Below are positions 40,201 through 44,530 of a stretch of DNA of 64,000 bases, in pieces. The DNA comes from Cladopsammia gracilis (Eukaryota > Cnidaria > Anthozoa > Scleractinia > Dendrophylliidae), in the NCBI GenBank assembly GCA_022457155.1, contig JAJGOT010000053.1, positions 586,501-650,500 of the forward strand. Reading direction: 5' to 3'. The position numbers were made by a program, and so were the translations under genes. Below the pieces are notes generated by a model. The model did no database searches, was not told where the DNA came from, and was given only the letters and a program-made list of their open reading frames with translations. Each line of letters starts with the position of its first letter. Within the stretch, counting starts at the first letter, position 1.

Positions 40201-41230
40201 ACACTACAGAATGCTGGATAAAAAATAGAAAAGAAAACTATTGATTAGTACTGACGTAATTAGTGGCATATCCAGGGAAGGGATGAAGGGATGGGAAGGG
40301 AAGGGAGGCCGGGGAAATGGGATTCAGAGGAGGAGGGGAGGAGGGCCGGGGAAGTGCCTCCTCCTCAAGGTTTCACCACGTTTCAAATCGTTATGGACTT
40401 TCCACGCTTTCTGATGGCAGCAGAACTATTTATATGCTAAGTTTATGATACCTCGAAATTCCCCAAAGGTAAGAACAATCAGACGTGACAACAGGGGCGG
40501 ATCATCCAGGGGGGGGGGGAGTGAAATGGGTGAATTTTCACCCCCCCCCCTTTTCTGAGACCCTTTCTTTCTTTTTTCTAAAGTATTTCTCAAATAAATA
40601 ATATCTTGGTTCTATTGCATTTAAAATTTCACCCCCCATTTCAAAATCCTGGATCCGCCCCTGCGTGAAGTGTTTTGCTTTACTTGTTTTCAAAACTCGT
40701 TACTAGGTTTCTCCCTCCAAGGAATCTTGAAAACGAGGTAGACTGTTTTATGCTCTCGACAAACAAAATACTAGATATACGAAAGGTAACAAAGTATGCA
40801 GAATTTAAGTTTAGATACCCATAAATATGACAAAAGTATTTCAACAGTTTGAAATTGATGAATGATACACCTGGAGGGAAAACCGGACAGGCTTTTTGTC
40901 CTTTTTTGCCATATCAAGGATACGTAAAGCTTTACATTCAAATAAACTGGTATTAAACAAGATTAATAGCCCTTATGCAGGTTTACGTCAGACTAGCTAA
41001 TTTTACTGCCAAGCCTCCCTTTCGAAGTGTAATGAAACACTGTGTCTCATGTTTGTTATTTTACATATTGTTTATGCTTACAATCATCGGTGGCCGAGCA
41101 GTTGAGAATCTCAATGCGTGAGTTAAACAGCATTCGATTTTCAAAGGTGTCCTGTAACTTCATTAGCGTTTCCCAAGTACTCAGGCGAAAGCGGAAGTAC
41201 ATCCTCGCGGTTACTTTTGTCGCGTTTTCT
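8822..41230 (-). CDS. Polycystin-1-family receptor-channel gene (3' portion, 16 exons)
   Basis: I joined 16 minus-strand exons by their GT/AG sites: 41230-41082, 40213-39914, 37193-36906, 35554-35435, 34007-33338, 31303-30700, 29024-28839, 28028-27909, 27355-27164, 26108-25863, 24697-23975, 23074-22838, 21767-20662, 19829-19541, 18239-18071, 10542-8822. Phases agree at every junction, giving about 2,373 residues to the stop. Domain order is two FN3 (about 51-246), EGF-like (about 258-295), REJ (about 290-720), GAIN/GPS (to about 1,220), TM1, PLAT (about 1,280-1,400), membrane segments, TOP-domain segment (about 1,745-1,840) and a polycystin channel (to about 2,200). This order matches the polycystin-1/PKDREJ family of 11-TM, self-cleaving proteins that work with polycystin-2 in cilia, sperm or sensory cells. 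That role is family knowledge. The 5' end is not in view. Confidence 0.9.
11079..11334. repeat. Foldback carrying tRNA-like pol III boxes
   Basis: ATTTGTGATCCT…GTGTGCTCTCAACTTA at the left returns as TAAGTTGAGAGCACAC…AGGATCACAAAT at the right, with GAAAAAGCAACCTGAAAA paired inside. Both arms hold tRNA-like sequence: GGGATTCGAACCCATGATCT on the left and ATGGGTTCGAGTCCCG (a B box) on the right. It looks like two SINE heads in opposite orientation, or a SINE-derived foldback. Confidence 0.6.
12256..12564 (-). pseudogene. Unrecognised reading frame in left inverted arm
   Basis: About 102 codons including FGNIYWLRHLINLLERRWPF and ETKIGIKPTFNHWLCK, directly followed by GTAAGC, a consensus splice donor. 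The matching frame in the other arm (16,829-17,140, plus) keeps this core with few changes and one single-codon indel. It may be an exon of an element-encoded protein. No family is recognised. Confidence 0.3.
13093..13985. repeat. Inverted repeat with poly-C/poly-G ends
   Basis: The left end (CCCGCTCATCT then a C run, then GGGCATTTGT and AAATGCCCCACGGTGGG) is mirrored near 13,885-13,985 (AAATGCCCCACCC, AAATGCCCGACAAGT, a G run, GGATGAGCGG). This is a foldback nested in the centre of the 6-kb element. Confidence 0.5.
14263..14480. repeat. Inverted repeat, GCCTGTTCCAGG family
   Basis: GCCTGTTCCAGGAATTCAGA opens the segment, and GTGTTGCGGAAG / CTTGGTGTTGCGGA pairs with CCGCAACACCAAG near 14,447. 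The opening motif also begins the hairpin at 30,195, so both belong to one family. Confidence 0.4.
14944..15066. repeat. Short tandem repeat, ACATATTCCCCTCA unit
   Basis: A 14-base unit CAACATATTCCCCT is repeated about eight times with small changes, ending in CTTAGTCTCCTCGACTTATTCCCC. The same TATTCCCCTC motif reappears in the hairpin at 15,649-15,769. Confidence 0.65.
15649..15769. repeat. Near-perfect palindrome
   Basis: GTTATTGACCAG at 15,649 matches CTGGTCAATAAC at the right end. The inner arms GGGGATATGTGATATATTCC and GGAATATATCACATATCCCC are perfect, as is CGTGGCGT/ACGCCACG. The loop is under 20 bases. Such a palindrome can extrude a cruciform. Confidence 0.65.
16105..16445. mobile_element. 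Nested insertion with a ~40-bp-arm palindrome
   Basis: This block is absent from the equivalent position of the left arm, where the flanking sequences (TAAATGAAATAAATGAAG, then TTAGGTCCACTC) are continuous. It contains a palindrome at about 16,319-16,412, whose arms run GGATGGGAAAATATTTGGCT and AGCCAAATATTTTCCCATCC. It therefore inserted after the two arms formed. Confidence 0.6.
16829..17140 (+). pseudogene. Unrecognised reading frame in right inverted arm
   Basis: This is the counterpart of the frame in the left arm. It keeps FGNIYWLRDLINLLERRWPF and the same GTAAGC donor after HWLCK. Conservation of frame between two diverged arms is suggestive of past coding, but arms of a palindrome can also be homogenised by gene conversion. 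Confidence 0.3.
18071..18239 (-). CDS. Polycystin-like gene, TOP-domain exon
   Basis: A 169-bp exon located by translating the intron, as its frame lacks an ATG. It encodes FWTWMNNTFANS, RWYNGDD, then SSILLGMPRIRQLRIRK. The F-W-x-W opening, the W-Y-N-G and the G-x-P-R-I/L-R-Q-L-R motif are diagnostic of the polycystin extracellular (TOP/polycystin_dom) region. Phase 0 in, phase 1 out, exactly bridging its neighbours. AT-rich palindromic tandem repeats abut its acceptor. Confidence 0.9.
18250..18515. repeat. AT-rich tandem repeat of palindromic ATTTTACGATAATT units
   Basis: Variants of TTTTACGATAATTAATCGTAAATTGCA are repeated about five times in ~55-bp periods. Each half (TTTACGAT / ATCGTAAA) is the reverse complement of the other, so every unit is itself a hairpin. 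It lies within 15 bases of the TOP exon's acceptor, on its intron side. Confidence 0.65.
18516..19540. other. Intron, nothing recognised
   Basis: AT-rich intronic sequence between the TOP-domain exon and the S1 exon. I see no repeat family or coding signal. Confidence 0.5.
19541..19829 (-). CDS. Polycystin-like gene, channel S1 exon
   Basis: This exon enters in phase 2 and leaves in phase 0 at AAG|GTAATA. An acidic cytoplasmic segment (STELDKDDDEGIIAKED) leads to LFRSLTFFLLFLVVLAIVCY, the first helix of the polycystin channel module, and then YGNRDFHQYLM. The acceptor has two options, ending at 19,830 or a few bases upstream. The usual pyrimidine tract is poor because tRNA-like repeat sequence begins within about 20 bases. 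Confidence 0.75.
19845..19945. repeat. tRNA-like inverted repeat
   Basis: CCTTCCGGATGCTCTA and TAGAGCATCCGACCGG…GGAAGG are inverted halves. The left half contains GGGACAGGAATCGAACCTAT, the reverse complement of a tRNA B-box region. A run of 12-13 G closes the right side. It starts roughly 16 bases from the acceptor of the S1 exon. Confidence 0.55.
19993..20125. repeat. Dispersed CCCTTTCATAT repeat
   Basis: AGGTCCAAACCCTTACCCTTTCATAT opens this block, almost the same as at 2,325. It includes a duplicated CCTTTCACAGCCTCCAGA. The following stretch (20,215-20,515) reiterates GGTGGGCGCTTATT-type motifs, another dispersed repeat. Both lie in the intron after the PLAT exon. Confidence 0.5.
20662..21767 (-). 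CDS. Polycystin-like gene, PLAT domain and TM2-TM5 region
   Basis: A 1,106-bp exon of 368 codons plus two bases. The PLAT/LH2 fold is clear: NQYEIIVSTGVWLDSGTTAN, VTMMFYG, then FLISLSPSLGKLHHAYVWHD and WFLDYIVVKD. After it comes a cytoplasmic region, then hydrophobic helices (CCLCLVFTAMLANAMFY, MVITIQSCLIIAPINFLIAA, IFVYIAWFLCLAVSLASATV, and LIILAAVAAVIITKAI). A charged KDEKSQDLDEDDKDDKK loop separates two of them. The layout matches polycystin-1 between TM1 and the channel. Confidence 0.9.
21768..22837. other. Intron, nothing recognised
   Basis: Between the TM1 exon and the PLAT exon. The sequence is AT-rich and unstructured by eye. TTTAAGGACGTTCGTGCGG near 22,165 looks like the end of a DNA element, but I find no matching opposite end. 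Confidence 0.4.
22838..23074 (-). CDS. Polycystin-like gene, GPS cleavage site and TM1
   Basis: A 237-bp phase 0-0 exon. It begins with LLCLCNHLTSFGGG, the conserved end of the GPS; family knowledge places autoproteolysis between Leu and Thr of HLT. An extracellular linker follows, then TM1 (VLLTIIFMFTLYVFAILLA) and a basic stop-transfer KRADRR. The tripartite HL-T site is intact, so self-cleavage is expected. Confidence 0.88.
23296..23470 (+). repeat. tRNA-derived SINE
   Basis: A clean pol III head: A box in GTGGCGCAGTGGCGAGAGC and B box GGGTTCGATTCCCG, spaced as in tRNA. The body (TTGCTCCGAGAGGTTTTTCT, then GTACTCCGGTTTTCCCCTCTC) is a conserved core seen in many marine-invertebrate SINEs. 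It lies in the intron between the two GPS exons, antisense to the host gene. Confidence 0.75.
23975..24697 (-). CDS. Polycystin-like gene, GAIN domain and first half of the GPS
   Basis: A 723-bp phase 0-0 exon (241 residues). The end reads ELSCRFWSSDQQKWVTDGCK, the first half of a GPS motif with its C-x-W…W…C pattern. Upstream is a beta-rich region, a basic RARRSCFSTNRQKRSC stretch that could be a furin-like site, and several sequons. The second half of the GPS is on the next exon. Confidence 0.85.
25255..25318 (-). repeat. Degenerate tRNA-like SINE head
   Basis: On the minus strand GCACGGTGGTCTAGTGGTTAGCG looks like a tRNA A-box region, followed by a degenerate remainder. Only the head is recognisable. 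Confidence 0.4.
25598..25773. mobile_element. Foldback MITE, AATAGGCCATTTCCGAG family, copy 1
   Basis: The outer ATAGGCCATTTCCGAGT is mirrored by CTCGGAAATGGCCTAT, and inner arms (AACCTTTCATATGAAAATTA against its complement) extend almost to the centre. A second member lies at 31,702-31,900. Both sit in introns of the polycystin-like gene. Confidence 0.75.
25863..26108 (-). CDS. Polycystin-like gene, GAIN-side exon 2
   Basis: A 246-bp phase 0-0 exon (82 residues). It includes LKILHMVLRVILKTKVIDED and the strand pair ALVVRLHPDKVSGYPLILES, then SVQLPDNLSEILVDVGDFVD. Position and composition match the beta-rich GAIN subdomain that precedes the GPS in polycystin-1 proteins. The acceptor follows TTTGTTCTCTCTTTAG. 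Confidence 0.65.
26541..26750 (+). pseudogene. LINE ORF2 C-terminal fragment
   Basis: A 69-codon frame ending in TAA reads CPHTDLRTRGSHDYKYRL, then FYSLFQSTVRLWNNLSAELV and TTFKSKLLDYL. The 'WN.Lp.e….s…FK..L' pattern is the usual C-terminus of jockey/CR1/L2-type non-LTR retrotransposon polyproteins. The piece is 5'-truncated, as is normal for LINE insertions. About 80 bp of 3' UTR-like sequence follows (to about 26,845). It is opposite to host-gene transcription. Confidence 0.7.
26925..26966. repeat. (TA)n microsatellite
   Basis: About 20 TA dinucleotides in an intron, followed by purine-rich sequence. Confidence 0.9.
27164..27355 (-). CDS. Polycystin-like gene, GAIN-side exon 1
   Basis: A 192-bp phase 0-0 exon encoding 64 residues, including ELLMEMLYDMTELLASIAD and NLVFAWGKQLQVSAAQGEQ. 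A helical pair followed by strands fits the start of a GAIN-like domain. Acceptor TTGATAG and donor GTAAGT are good. Confidence 0.65.
27609..27970. repeat. 184-bp tandem duplication covering part of an exon
   Basis: TGTGAAATATATGGGTCAAT starts at 27,609 and again at 27,793, and the following ~170 bases are almost identical. The second copy contains the 3' half of the 120-bp linker exon and its GTTTGT donor. The first copy therefore carries a displaced duplicate of these. The duplicate has no acceptor of its own. Confidence 0.8.
27909..28028 (-). CDS. Polycystin-like gene, linker exon
   Basis: A 120-bp phase 0-0 exon encoding RNVTITVLNKRRVRELRKL and then ASNLLAFAIDDPLKMEVQ. The donor is GTTTGT. 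A tandem duplication downstream (27,609-27,793 against 27,793-27,970) repeats the 3' part of this exon together with its donor. Confidence 0.6.
28409..28620. repeat. Near-perfect ~95-bp-arm hairpin
   Basis: CTTCTTCTTTTTCCACTTGTGC with its neighbours returns as GCACAAGTGGAAAAAGAAG. The inner arms include AACGTTTCGGCAATCCTGCC and its complement, closing on a short loop near 28,505-28,520. GTTTCGGCAATCCTGCC-type foldbacks are likely a dispersed family. Confidence 0.75.
28839..29024 (-). CDS. Polycystin-like gene, post-REJ exon
   Basis: A 186-bp phase 0-0 exon encoding about 62 residues, including EEASGDIERIVEGSL and RGHLTRVTQLATALHKSLEL. This helical, low-cysteine stretch sits where polycystins have the linker between REJ and the GAIN domain. 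The donor is GTAGAA after CAG. Confidence 0.65.
29715..29845 (+). repeat. Dispersed repeat, copy A
   Basis: The segment containing GACCGCCTGTCGAAAATCAA, AATCCACTTCCATCCTTG and CCTGCACTTTATCCCC recurs in reverse orientation at about 34,752-34,850. Both are intronic. Confidence 0.6.
30195..30396. repeat. ~95-bp-arm hairpin, GCCTGTTCCAGG family
   Basis: TAGCCTGTTCCAGGCGTTCA at 30,195 is mirrored by TGAACGCCTGGAACAGGCTA ending at 30,396. The inner arms share TAGTTGGGGA and AAAAGCGAGCGAAAAAAA. It begins with the same motif as the element at 14,263. Confidence 0.75.
30700..31303 (-). CDS. Polycystin-like gene, REJ region exon B
   Basis: This exon encodes about 202 residues and continues the REJ module: YQWTLFIQSPTNELW, NYYLNASIDNLMGGTSSGFS, then CTVNPPSGVAVEQTFIFACDNW. 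The last stretch ('v.P..G.a..T.f...C..w.d...PL.Y.f') is a strongly conserved REJ motif in PKD1/PKDREJ proteins. Phase 2 entry, phase 0 exit at CAG|GTTGGT. Confidence 0.8.
31702..31900. mobile_element. Foldback MITE, AATAGGCCATTTCCGAG family, copy 2
   Basis: Arms of about 95 bases: AATAGGCCATTTCCGAGTTG to the centre and back to CAACTCGGAAATGGCCTATT. It shares ends and the internal CCTTTCAT(A/G)TGAAAATTA motif with copy 1 at 25,598. Confidence 0.78.
32543..32691. repeat. Foldback, ~60-bp arms
   Basis: AACAATTATTGGAT pairs with ATCCAATAATTGTT. The inner arms GCATGATAGCGATAATTATC and GATAATTATCGCTATCATGC are perfect, and GTTTGTGTTATCTGCC pairs with GGCGGATAACACAAAC. Confidence 0.7.
32792..32872. 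repeat. Short tandem duplication
   Basis: ACTTCTGCATGCATAAAACT followed by ATTGTCTGTAGGTATGACGT occurs twice in immediate succession with a ~40-base period. Confidence 0.75.
33071..33275. repeat. Inverted repeat with ~45-bp arms
   Basis: GACCTCTTTAGCTTGTATGT and the following bases (TTTGTTTACCCAATGTAG) at 33,080 return as the reverse complement ending GCTAAAGAGGTCAAT near 33,276. The loop is about 115 bases of AT-rich sequence. Confidence 0.6.
33338..34007 (-). CDS. Polycystin-like gene, REJ region exon A
   Basis: This 670-bp exon encodes about 223 residues. It holds the segment RILNINKNVSTTTELRKGEQ, a beta-rich region, and ITFDASSSYDVDLGP with a following FTWSCS. That aspartate-rich 'DaSsSyDpD' plus 'W-C' pattern is characteristic of REJ (receptor for egg jelly) modules and resembles PKD repeats. 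Several N-glycosylation sequons are present, as expected for an extracellular segment. It enters in phase 1 and leaves in phase 2. Confidence 0.75.
34203..34310 (-). repeat. (TAA)n microsatellite joined to a retroelement-like 3' end
   Basis: About 20 TAA triplets are followed by CTTTATTACAGTATTTCCAC. Read on the minus strand this ends …GTAATAAAG(TTA)n, the common tail of CR1/L2-like LINEs and their SINEs. The stretch to about 34,750 may be the rest of that element. Confidence 0.5.
34752..34850 (-). repeat. Dispersed repeat, copy B
   Basis: The inverse of the element at 29,715: GCAGGATTGCAAGGATGGAA then GTGGATTACAGTTCATCAAA. Minor indels separate the copies. Confidence 0.6.
35131..35345. repeat. 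GAT / GATGTT compound microsatellite
   Basis: GAT triplets flank about 12 copies of the hexamer GATGTT (about 35,178-35,250). This tract explains several overlapping low-complexity reading frames (poly-Asp, poly-His, poly-Met, poly-Ser), none of which is a gene. It lies in the intron just downstream of the EGF-like exon. Confidence 0.9.
35435..35554 (-). CDS. Polycystin-like gene, EGF-like exon
   Basis: A 120-bp phase 1-1 exon encoding VDECESNPCSLGETC followed by IDGEGSFFCLR. The first four cysteines have calcium-binding-EGF spacing, and the sixth is supplied by the next exon (GSSC). The position of the fifth cysteine is Arg, so one disulfide should be missing. Acceptor TGTTAAG was preferred over the nearby CACCAG because only it keeps phase 1. 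Confidence 0.65.
35720..36205. repeat. Dispersed repeat with CCATTAAGGGGACA motifs
   Basis: CCATTAAGGGGACA and close variants (CTATTAAAGGGACACG, CCATTAAGGGGACAG, then CCCTTAATGCATG near 36,200) recur through this block, both direct and inverted. It resembles the subterminal repeats of a DNA transposon. I cannot define its exact ends. Confidence 0.4.
36458..36486. repeat. (GAT)n microsatellite
   Basis: About eight GAT triplets, intronic. A similar (CAA)n run lies at 36,820-36,847, between the GAT run and the FN3-2 exon. Confidence 0.85.
36906..37193 (-). CDS. Polycystin-like gene, FN3 domain 2 exon
   Basis: A 288-bp phase 1-1 exon. The sequence runs PTISKLDSISSTSLFVSW, GILIGYRVRWEG, then YAITGLAKHQMYHVYVAGRT, giving the Trp, the Tyr-corner and the final strand expected of a fibronectin-III fold. 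The donor is GTGAGT and the acceptor CACAG. The intron just upstream contains a ~60-bp tandem repeat (GAAGAGGAGTGGGATATCAAGAA-like, about 37,203-37,395). Confidence 0.8.
37795..38225. mobile_element. Foldback with ~190-bp arms
   Basis: The left arm contains TTTTCACAAGTTTAACGATG, GTGCGCACGTGCAT and AATTCAATAAAGGTTGCTTT. The right arm contains the complements in reverse order, ending CGTCGTTAAATTTGTGAAAA. The arms are clearly diverged, and the loop (GGCATTTGGGCATACGG…) is about 40 bases. A partial third copy of the outer arm (GTTTAACGATGACTGGTATG) lies at 38,340. Confidence 0.65.
38625..39012. mobile_element. MITE-like element with GTTGCCATGG inverted ends
   Basis: ATGACGTCATCATTCGTTGC followed by CATGGCAACG at the left is mirrored by CGTTGCCATGGTAACGAATT then ATGATGTCGT at the right. 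Inside, CTGTACATAGAGTTCAGAG and ATCCTATGTACAGATTTTT are also inverted. Confidence 0.55.
39064..39792. mobile_element. 729-bp element with 21-bp perfect TIRs and TTAA edges
   Basis: TTAAGGTTACAGTGTACCTT at 39,064 and AAGGTACACTGTAACCTTAA ending 39,792 are perfect inverted repeats (one more base, C/G, also pairs). TTAA at both edges suggests a TTAA target duplication, as in piggyBac or Kolobok families. There is no transposase inside, so it would be non-autonomous. It lies in the intron next to the FN3-1 exon. Confidence 0.7.
39914..40213 (-). CDS. Polycystin-like gene, FN3 domain 1 exon
   Basis: A 300-bp exon of phase 1-1, the usual design for fibronectin-III exons. The acceptor follows a strong pyrimidine tract (TTTTTTATCCAG) and the donor is GTACGT. 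The encoded strands include GYMILYRKLGSDDWKE and LEPFTNYSIRILHYSLLGFR, the typical tyrosine-corner region of FN3. A closer AG ten bases downstream (CTGTAG) would break the phase, so the upstream acceptor was chosen. Confidence 0.75.
40492..40663. mobile_element. hAT-like MITE
   Basis: CAGGGGCGGATC and GATCCGCCCCTG are terminal inverted repeats of the CAGGGGCGG type common in hAT non-autonomous elements. The 8-bp flanks CGTGACAA and CGTGAAGT agree in their first five bases, compatible with an aged 8-bp target duplication. The length is 172 bp. Confidence 0.65.
41082..41230 (-). CDS. Polycystin-like gene, most upstream visible exon
   Basis: This exon lies between acceptor TTGCAG and donor GTAAGC. 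It enters in phase 2 and leaves in phase 1, matching the FN3 exon downstream. It encodes about 50 residues (…FRFRLSTWETLMKLQDTF… to NCSATDD) with a likely N-glycosylation site. The fold is not recognised; a SEA-like or other extracellular module is possible. No initiator Met or signal peptide is present, so further exons must lie upstream or have been lost. Confidence 0.6.
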
Positions 41231-41310
41231 CTGCAAGGTATTCGCAACATGTAATATGTGAACATAATCGTGCTCATCTTTGAAGACAAAGGATGAACAA
41301 AATTAGATCT

Positions 41311-41332
41311 TATGATGATGATGGTGATGATA

Positions 41333-41365
<33 letters not shown>

Positions 41366-41366
41366 G
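41311..41366. repeat. (GAT)n microsatellite
   Basis: About 18 GAT-type triplets with a few interruptions, at the left edge of the foldback element that follows. Confidence 0.9.
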
Positions 41367-41397
41367 TAGTTACCACGAAGTCAGAGTACACCCGCAG

Positions 41398-42034
41398 CAC
41401 GTTTACAGTCAAAATATTCAGCGCGTTCCGCTTATCATTGGGGAATCACTTTCATTAATCGGGAACGGATTGCATTATTGAAATCAAAATTCAGGTTTAA
41501 AATTGATTATTGGAATCTTCCAACGGTAGCCTCATTCGAAATAACGAATGTTGATTGGTTTATTTACTGACATCGGTCAAAAGTTCACAGGCGAAATATG
41601 CAACCGTTGGCCGCCGTCGGTTTCAGTGAATTTAGTCGCTTGGACTTCACAGGAAATTTCAGTCTTCACTTTTCGTGAAAATTTCTCTTTCAGAGCCAGC
41701 ACACTAGCATTTTTAAGAACTCTTCTTCGGAGTTTTATAAATGCAGAGCTTCTTTGCGTCAAAAAAATACTCAGTAATGAATTTTTCTTGAGTTAACAGA
41801 AATAGGTGAGATGTGTCAAGCTGTCGCCTACTTTGCACGTGAACATTCTCCTGATGTCAAAAAAAAGAATAACAAACCAATCAGCATTCGTTATTTCGAA
41901 TGAAGCTACCGTTGGAAGATTCCAATAATCAATTTTAAACCTGAATGTTGATTTCAATAATGCAATCCGTTCCCGATTAATGAAAGTCATTCCCAAATGA
42001 TAAGCGGAACGCGCTGAGTATTTTGACTGTAATG
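41398..42034. mobile_element. ~640-bp foldback element with ~170-bp TIRs
   Basis: ACAGTCAAAATATTCAGCGC at 41,403 is matched by GCGCTGAGTATTTTGACTGT ending near 42,032. The arms continue through GCTTATCATT, GGGAACGGATTGCATTATTG and GTTTAAAATTGATTATTGGA. The ~300-bp centre encodes nothing recognisable. It is flanked on both sides by GAT microsatellites, outside the inverted repeats. Confidence 0.7.
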
Positions 42035-42094
42035 TTTTAATGACGATGTTGAGATCATTTCTTGGGATGGTGACGGTAATGGTGATATTGGAGG

Positions 42095-42202
42095 ATGATG
42101 ATAATGGTGAAGATAACGATGATGATGATGATTATGATGATGATGATGATGATGATGATGAAGATGATGATGAGGATGAGGATGAGGATGAGGATGATGA
42201 TG

Positions 42203-42248
<46 letters not shown>

Positions 42249-42265
42249 GGATGAGGATGAGGATG

Positions 42266-42302
<37 letters not shown>

Positions 42303-42406
42303 GGATGAGGATGAGGATGAGGATGAGGATGATGATGATGATGATGATGATGAGGATGAGGATGAGGATGAGGATGAGGATGAGGATGATGATGATGATG
42401 ATGATG

Positions 42407-42476
<70 letters not shown>

Positions 42477-42492
42477 GGATGATGATGATGAT
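42095..42492. repeat. GAT/GAG compound microsatellite; left border of the tandem array
   Basis: About 400 bases of GATGAT interspersed with GAGGAT blocks. It produces overlapping low-complexity reading frames on both strands, none credible. It ends exactly where array unit 1 begins. Confidence 0.92.
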
Positions 42493-42504
42493 CGTTTCCC
42501 AAAA
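42482..42504. other. Half recombination site at the left end of the array
   Basis: The right arm TTTCCCAAAA (42,495-42,504) and the last bases of the centre (ATGATCG) are present, but the left arm is replaced by the GAT tract. This is what a crossover between the centre (…ATGAT…) and GATGAT host sequence would leave. Confidence 0.4.
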
Positions 42505-42949
42505 TTTCTGTTCCCTTTTTTAAAACGTTAAAATCGTTTGGACTTCAACAATAATCTCTCCATGTCTGATGATTTCTTACAAGTTCAAGGTGGTACGATG
42601 GTAGAAATTGCGTTTTCTTGATCTCAGAGCGCAATACGATTTCGGAAATATGCTAAACTCTAAATGCGTTCCTTTAAATTAGGAACAGATATTAATAGGT
42701 CCACTTGTTCCTATATATGAATAGCAAGACTCAATTATATATGAATAGCAAGACTCAATTTTTCACGAAGACGTTGCCGTCTACGTGAACAATTGACTAA
42801 AACGCCCATTGGCTTCAAGTTGCGGTTCTTATTGCAGAAACCCAAGGGGAAAAACGATAATGCGGTGTATATTGTACGTCAACGTGACCATCAAACGACA
42901 CTACGAAAAAGATAAACAACTTTCCACGTCCGCTACACTAAGTTATTTC

Positions 42950-43230
42950 TTTTGAAATACGCCATGCCCCCGCTATACCCTAGGAACTAAAAAACGAATC
43001 CCTGCACTGCACATGTGTCCAAAAGATCACTGTGGATTTCCACGGATCTCAACATTTCATTTTAAATACGCCATGCACGATATACTCGGTATACACTTGG
43101 CACTAAAAAATACTTCCACTTTTTTTTATTTGTCACTGTGGAATAACGCTGAGTTCAAAATTTCATTTCAAATACGCCATGCACGTTATACCCGGTATGC
43201 ACTTGGTTCTAAAAAACAAACTTTCACTTG
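42950..43230. repeat. Unit 1: short repeats with AAATACGCCATGC motif
   Basis: AAATACGCCATGCCCCCGCT, AAATACGCCATGCACGATAT and AAATACGCCATGCACGTTAT occur at about 42,955, 43,065 and 43,170. Each is followed by a CGGTATACACTTGG-like or CCCTAGGAACT sequence and a CTAAAAAA run. The same three are present in units 2 and 3. No coding signal. Confidence 0.65.
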
Positions 43231-43254
43231 TTAGAGTAAGAATAAAATGTACCA

Positions 43255-44530
43255 AAAACCATGCTTGCTGGTAGTTCCATGCAGTGTTTCACTACTGAAA
43301 TCCATTGCAGAGAAAACAGACCTCTGATATGGCCGACATTTCCGCCATTATTATTTATAAAATAAAACAAAATAAAATAAATATTTCATGTCTTCATTTT
43401 GCCGTCTTTCCCGTGAAATCCGTCTTTTCCGCCATCATTACAAAAGTCTTTAAGTCCACTGCCTTGCATGACTGGAAGTTGACCAAGTGAAAGACTTTTG
43501 TAATAACGGCGGAAAAGACGGATTTCACGGAAAAGACGGCAAAATGAATAAATTAAATAATAAATGAAAAAAAAATGAAATAAAATAAAATAAAATAAAG
43601 AAATATTTAATTTATTCATTTTCCCGTCTTTCCCGTGAAATCCGTCTTTTCCGCCGTTATAACAAAAGTCTTTCACTCAGTCAACTTCCAGTCATGCAAG
43701 GCAGTTGACTGAAAGAGTTTTGTTATGATGGCGGAAAAGACGGATTTCACGGAAAAGACGGCAAAATGAATAAATTAAATATTAAATAAAATAAAAAAAT
43801 GAAATAAAATGAAATAAAAAATGAAAAAAAATAAAAAATATTTTAATTTAATTTTTTTTATTTCAATTTTTTTTTTATTTTTTTTTTCATTTTTTAATGA
43901 AAAAAAAATAAAATTAAAATATTTTTTTATTTTATTTCATTTTTTATTTTTTTTATTTAACATTTAATTTATTCATTTTGCCGTCTTTTCCGTGAAATCC
44001 GTCTTTTCCGCCATCATCACAAAAGTCTCTCAGTCAACTGCCTTGCATGACTGGAAGTTGACTGAGTGAAAGACCTTTTAATAACGGCGGAAAAGACGGA
44101 TTTCACGGGAAAGACGGGAAAATGAAGAAATGAAATATATATATCTTTTTATTTTTATTTCATTTTTTATTTTATTTTATTTCATTTTATTTTTTTATTT
44201 TATTTCATTTTTTTATTTTATATATTTAATTTATTCATTTTGCCGTCTTTTCCGTGAAATCCGTCTTTTCCGCCATCATCACAAAAGTCTTTCAGTCGAC
44301 TGCCTTGCATGACTGGAAGTTGACTGAGTGAAAGACTTTTGTAATAACGGCGGAAAAGACGGATTTCACGGGAAAGACGGAAAAATGAAGAAATGAAATA
44401 TATTTTTTTACTTTATTTTATTTCATTTTATAAATAATAATGGCGGAAATGTCGCCATATCAGAAGTCTCTTTTCTCTGCAATGAATTTCAGAAGTGAAA
44501 CACTGCATGGAACTACCAGCAAGCATGGAT
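43255..44530. repeat. Unit 1: nested palindrome with four hairpins
   Basis: The outer arms (GCTTGCTGGTAGTTCCATGC, GCAGAGAAAACAGAC, ATTTCCGCCATTATTATTTA) at 43,262-43,365 return inverted at 44,425-44,525. Inside lie four ~150-bp hairpins at about 43,397-43,546, 43,616-43,770, 43,973-44,126 and 44,234-44,387. Their stems read GCCGTCTTTCCCGTGAAATC then CGTCTTTTCCGCC. Between hairpins are AT-only runs that themselves pair. The reading frames seen here derive from these repeats. Confidence 0.85.

Noticed and set aside
41987..42531. 163-171 residue Asp/Glu-rich and His/Pro-rich frames
   Set aside because: Produced by the GAT/GAG repeat; no domain, no exon context.
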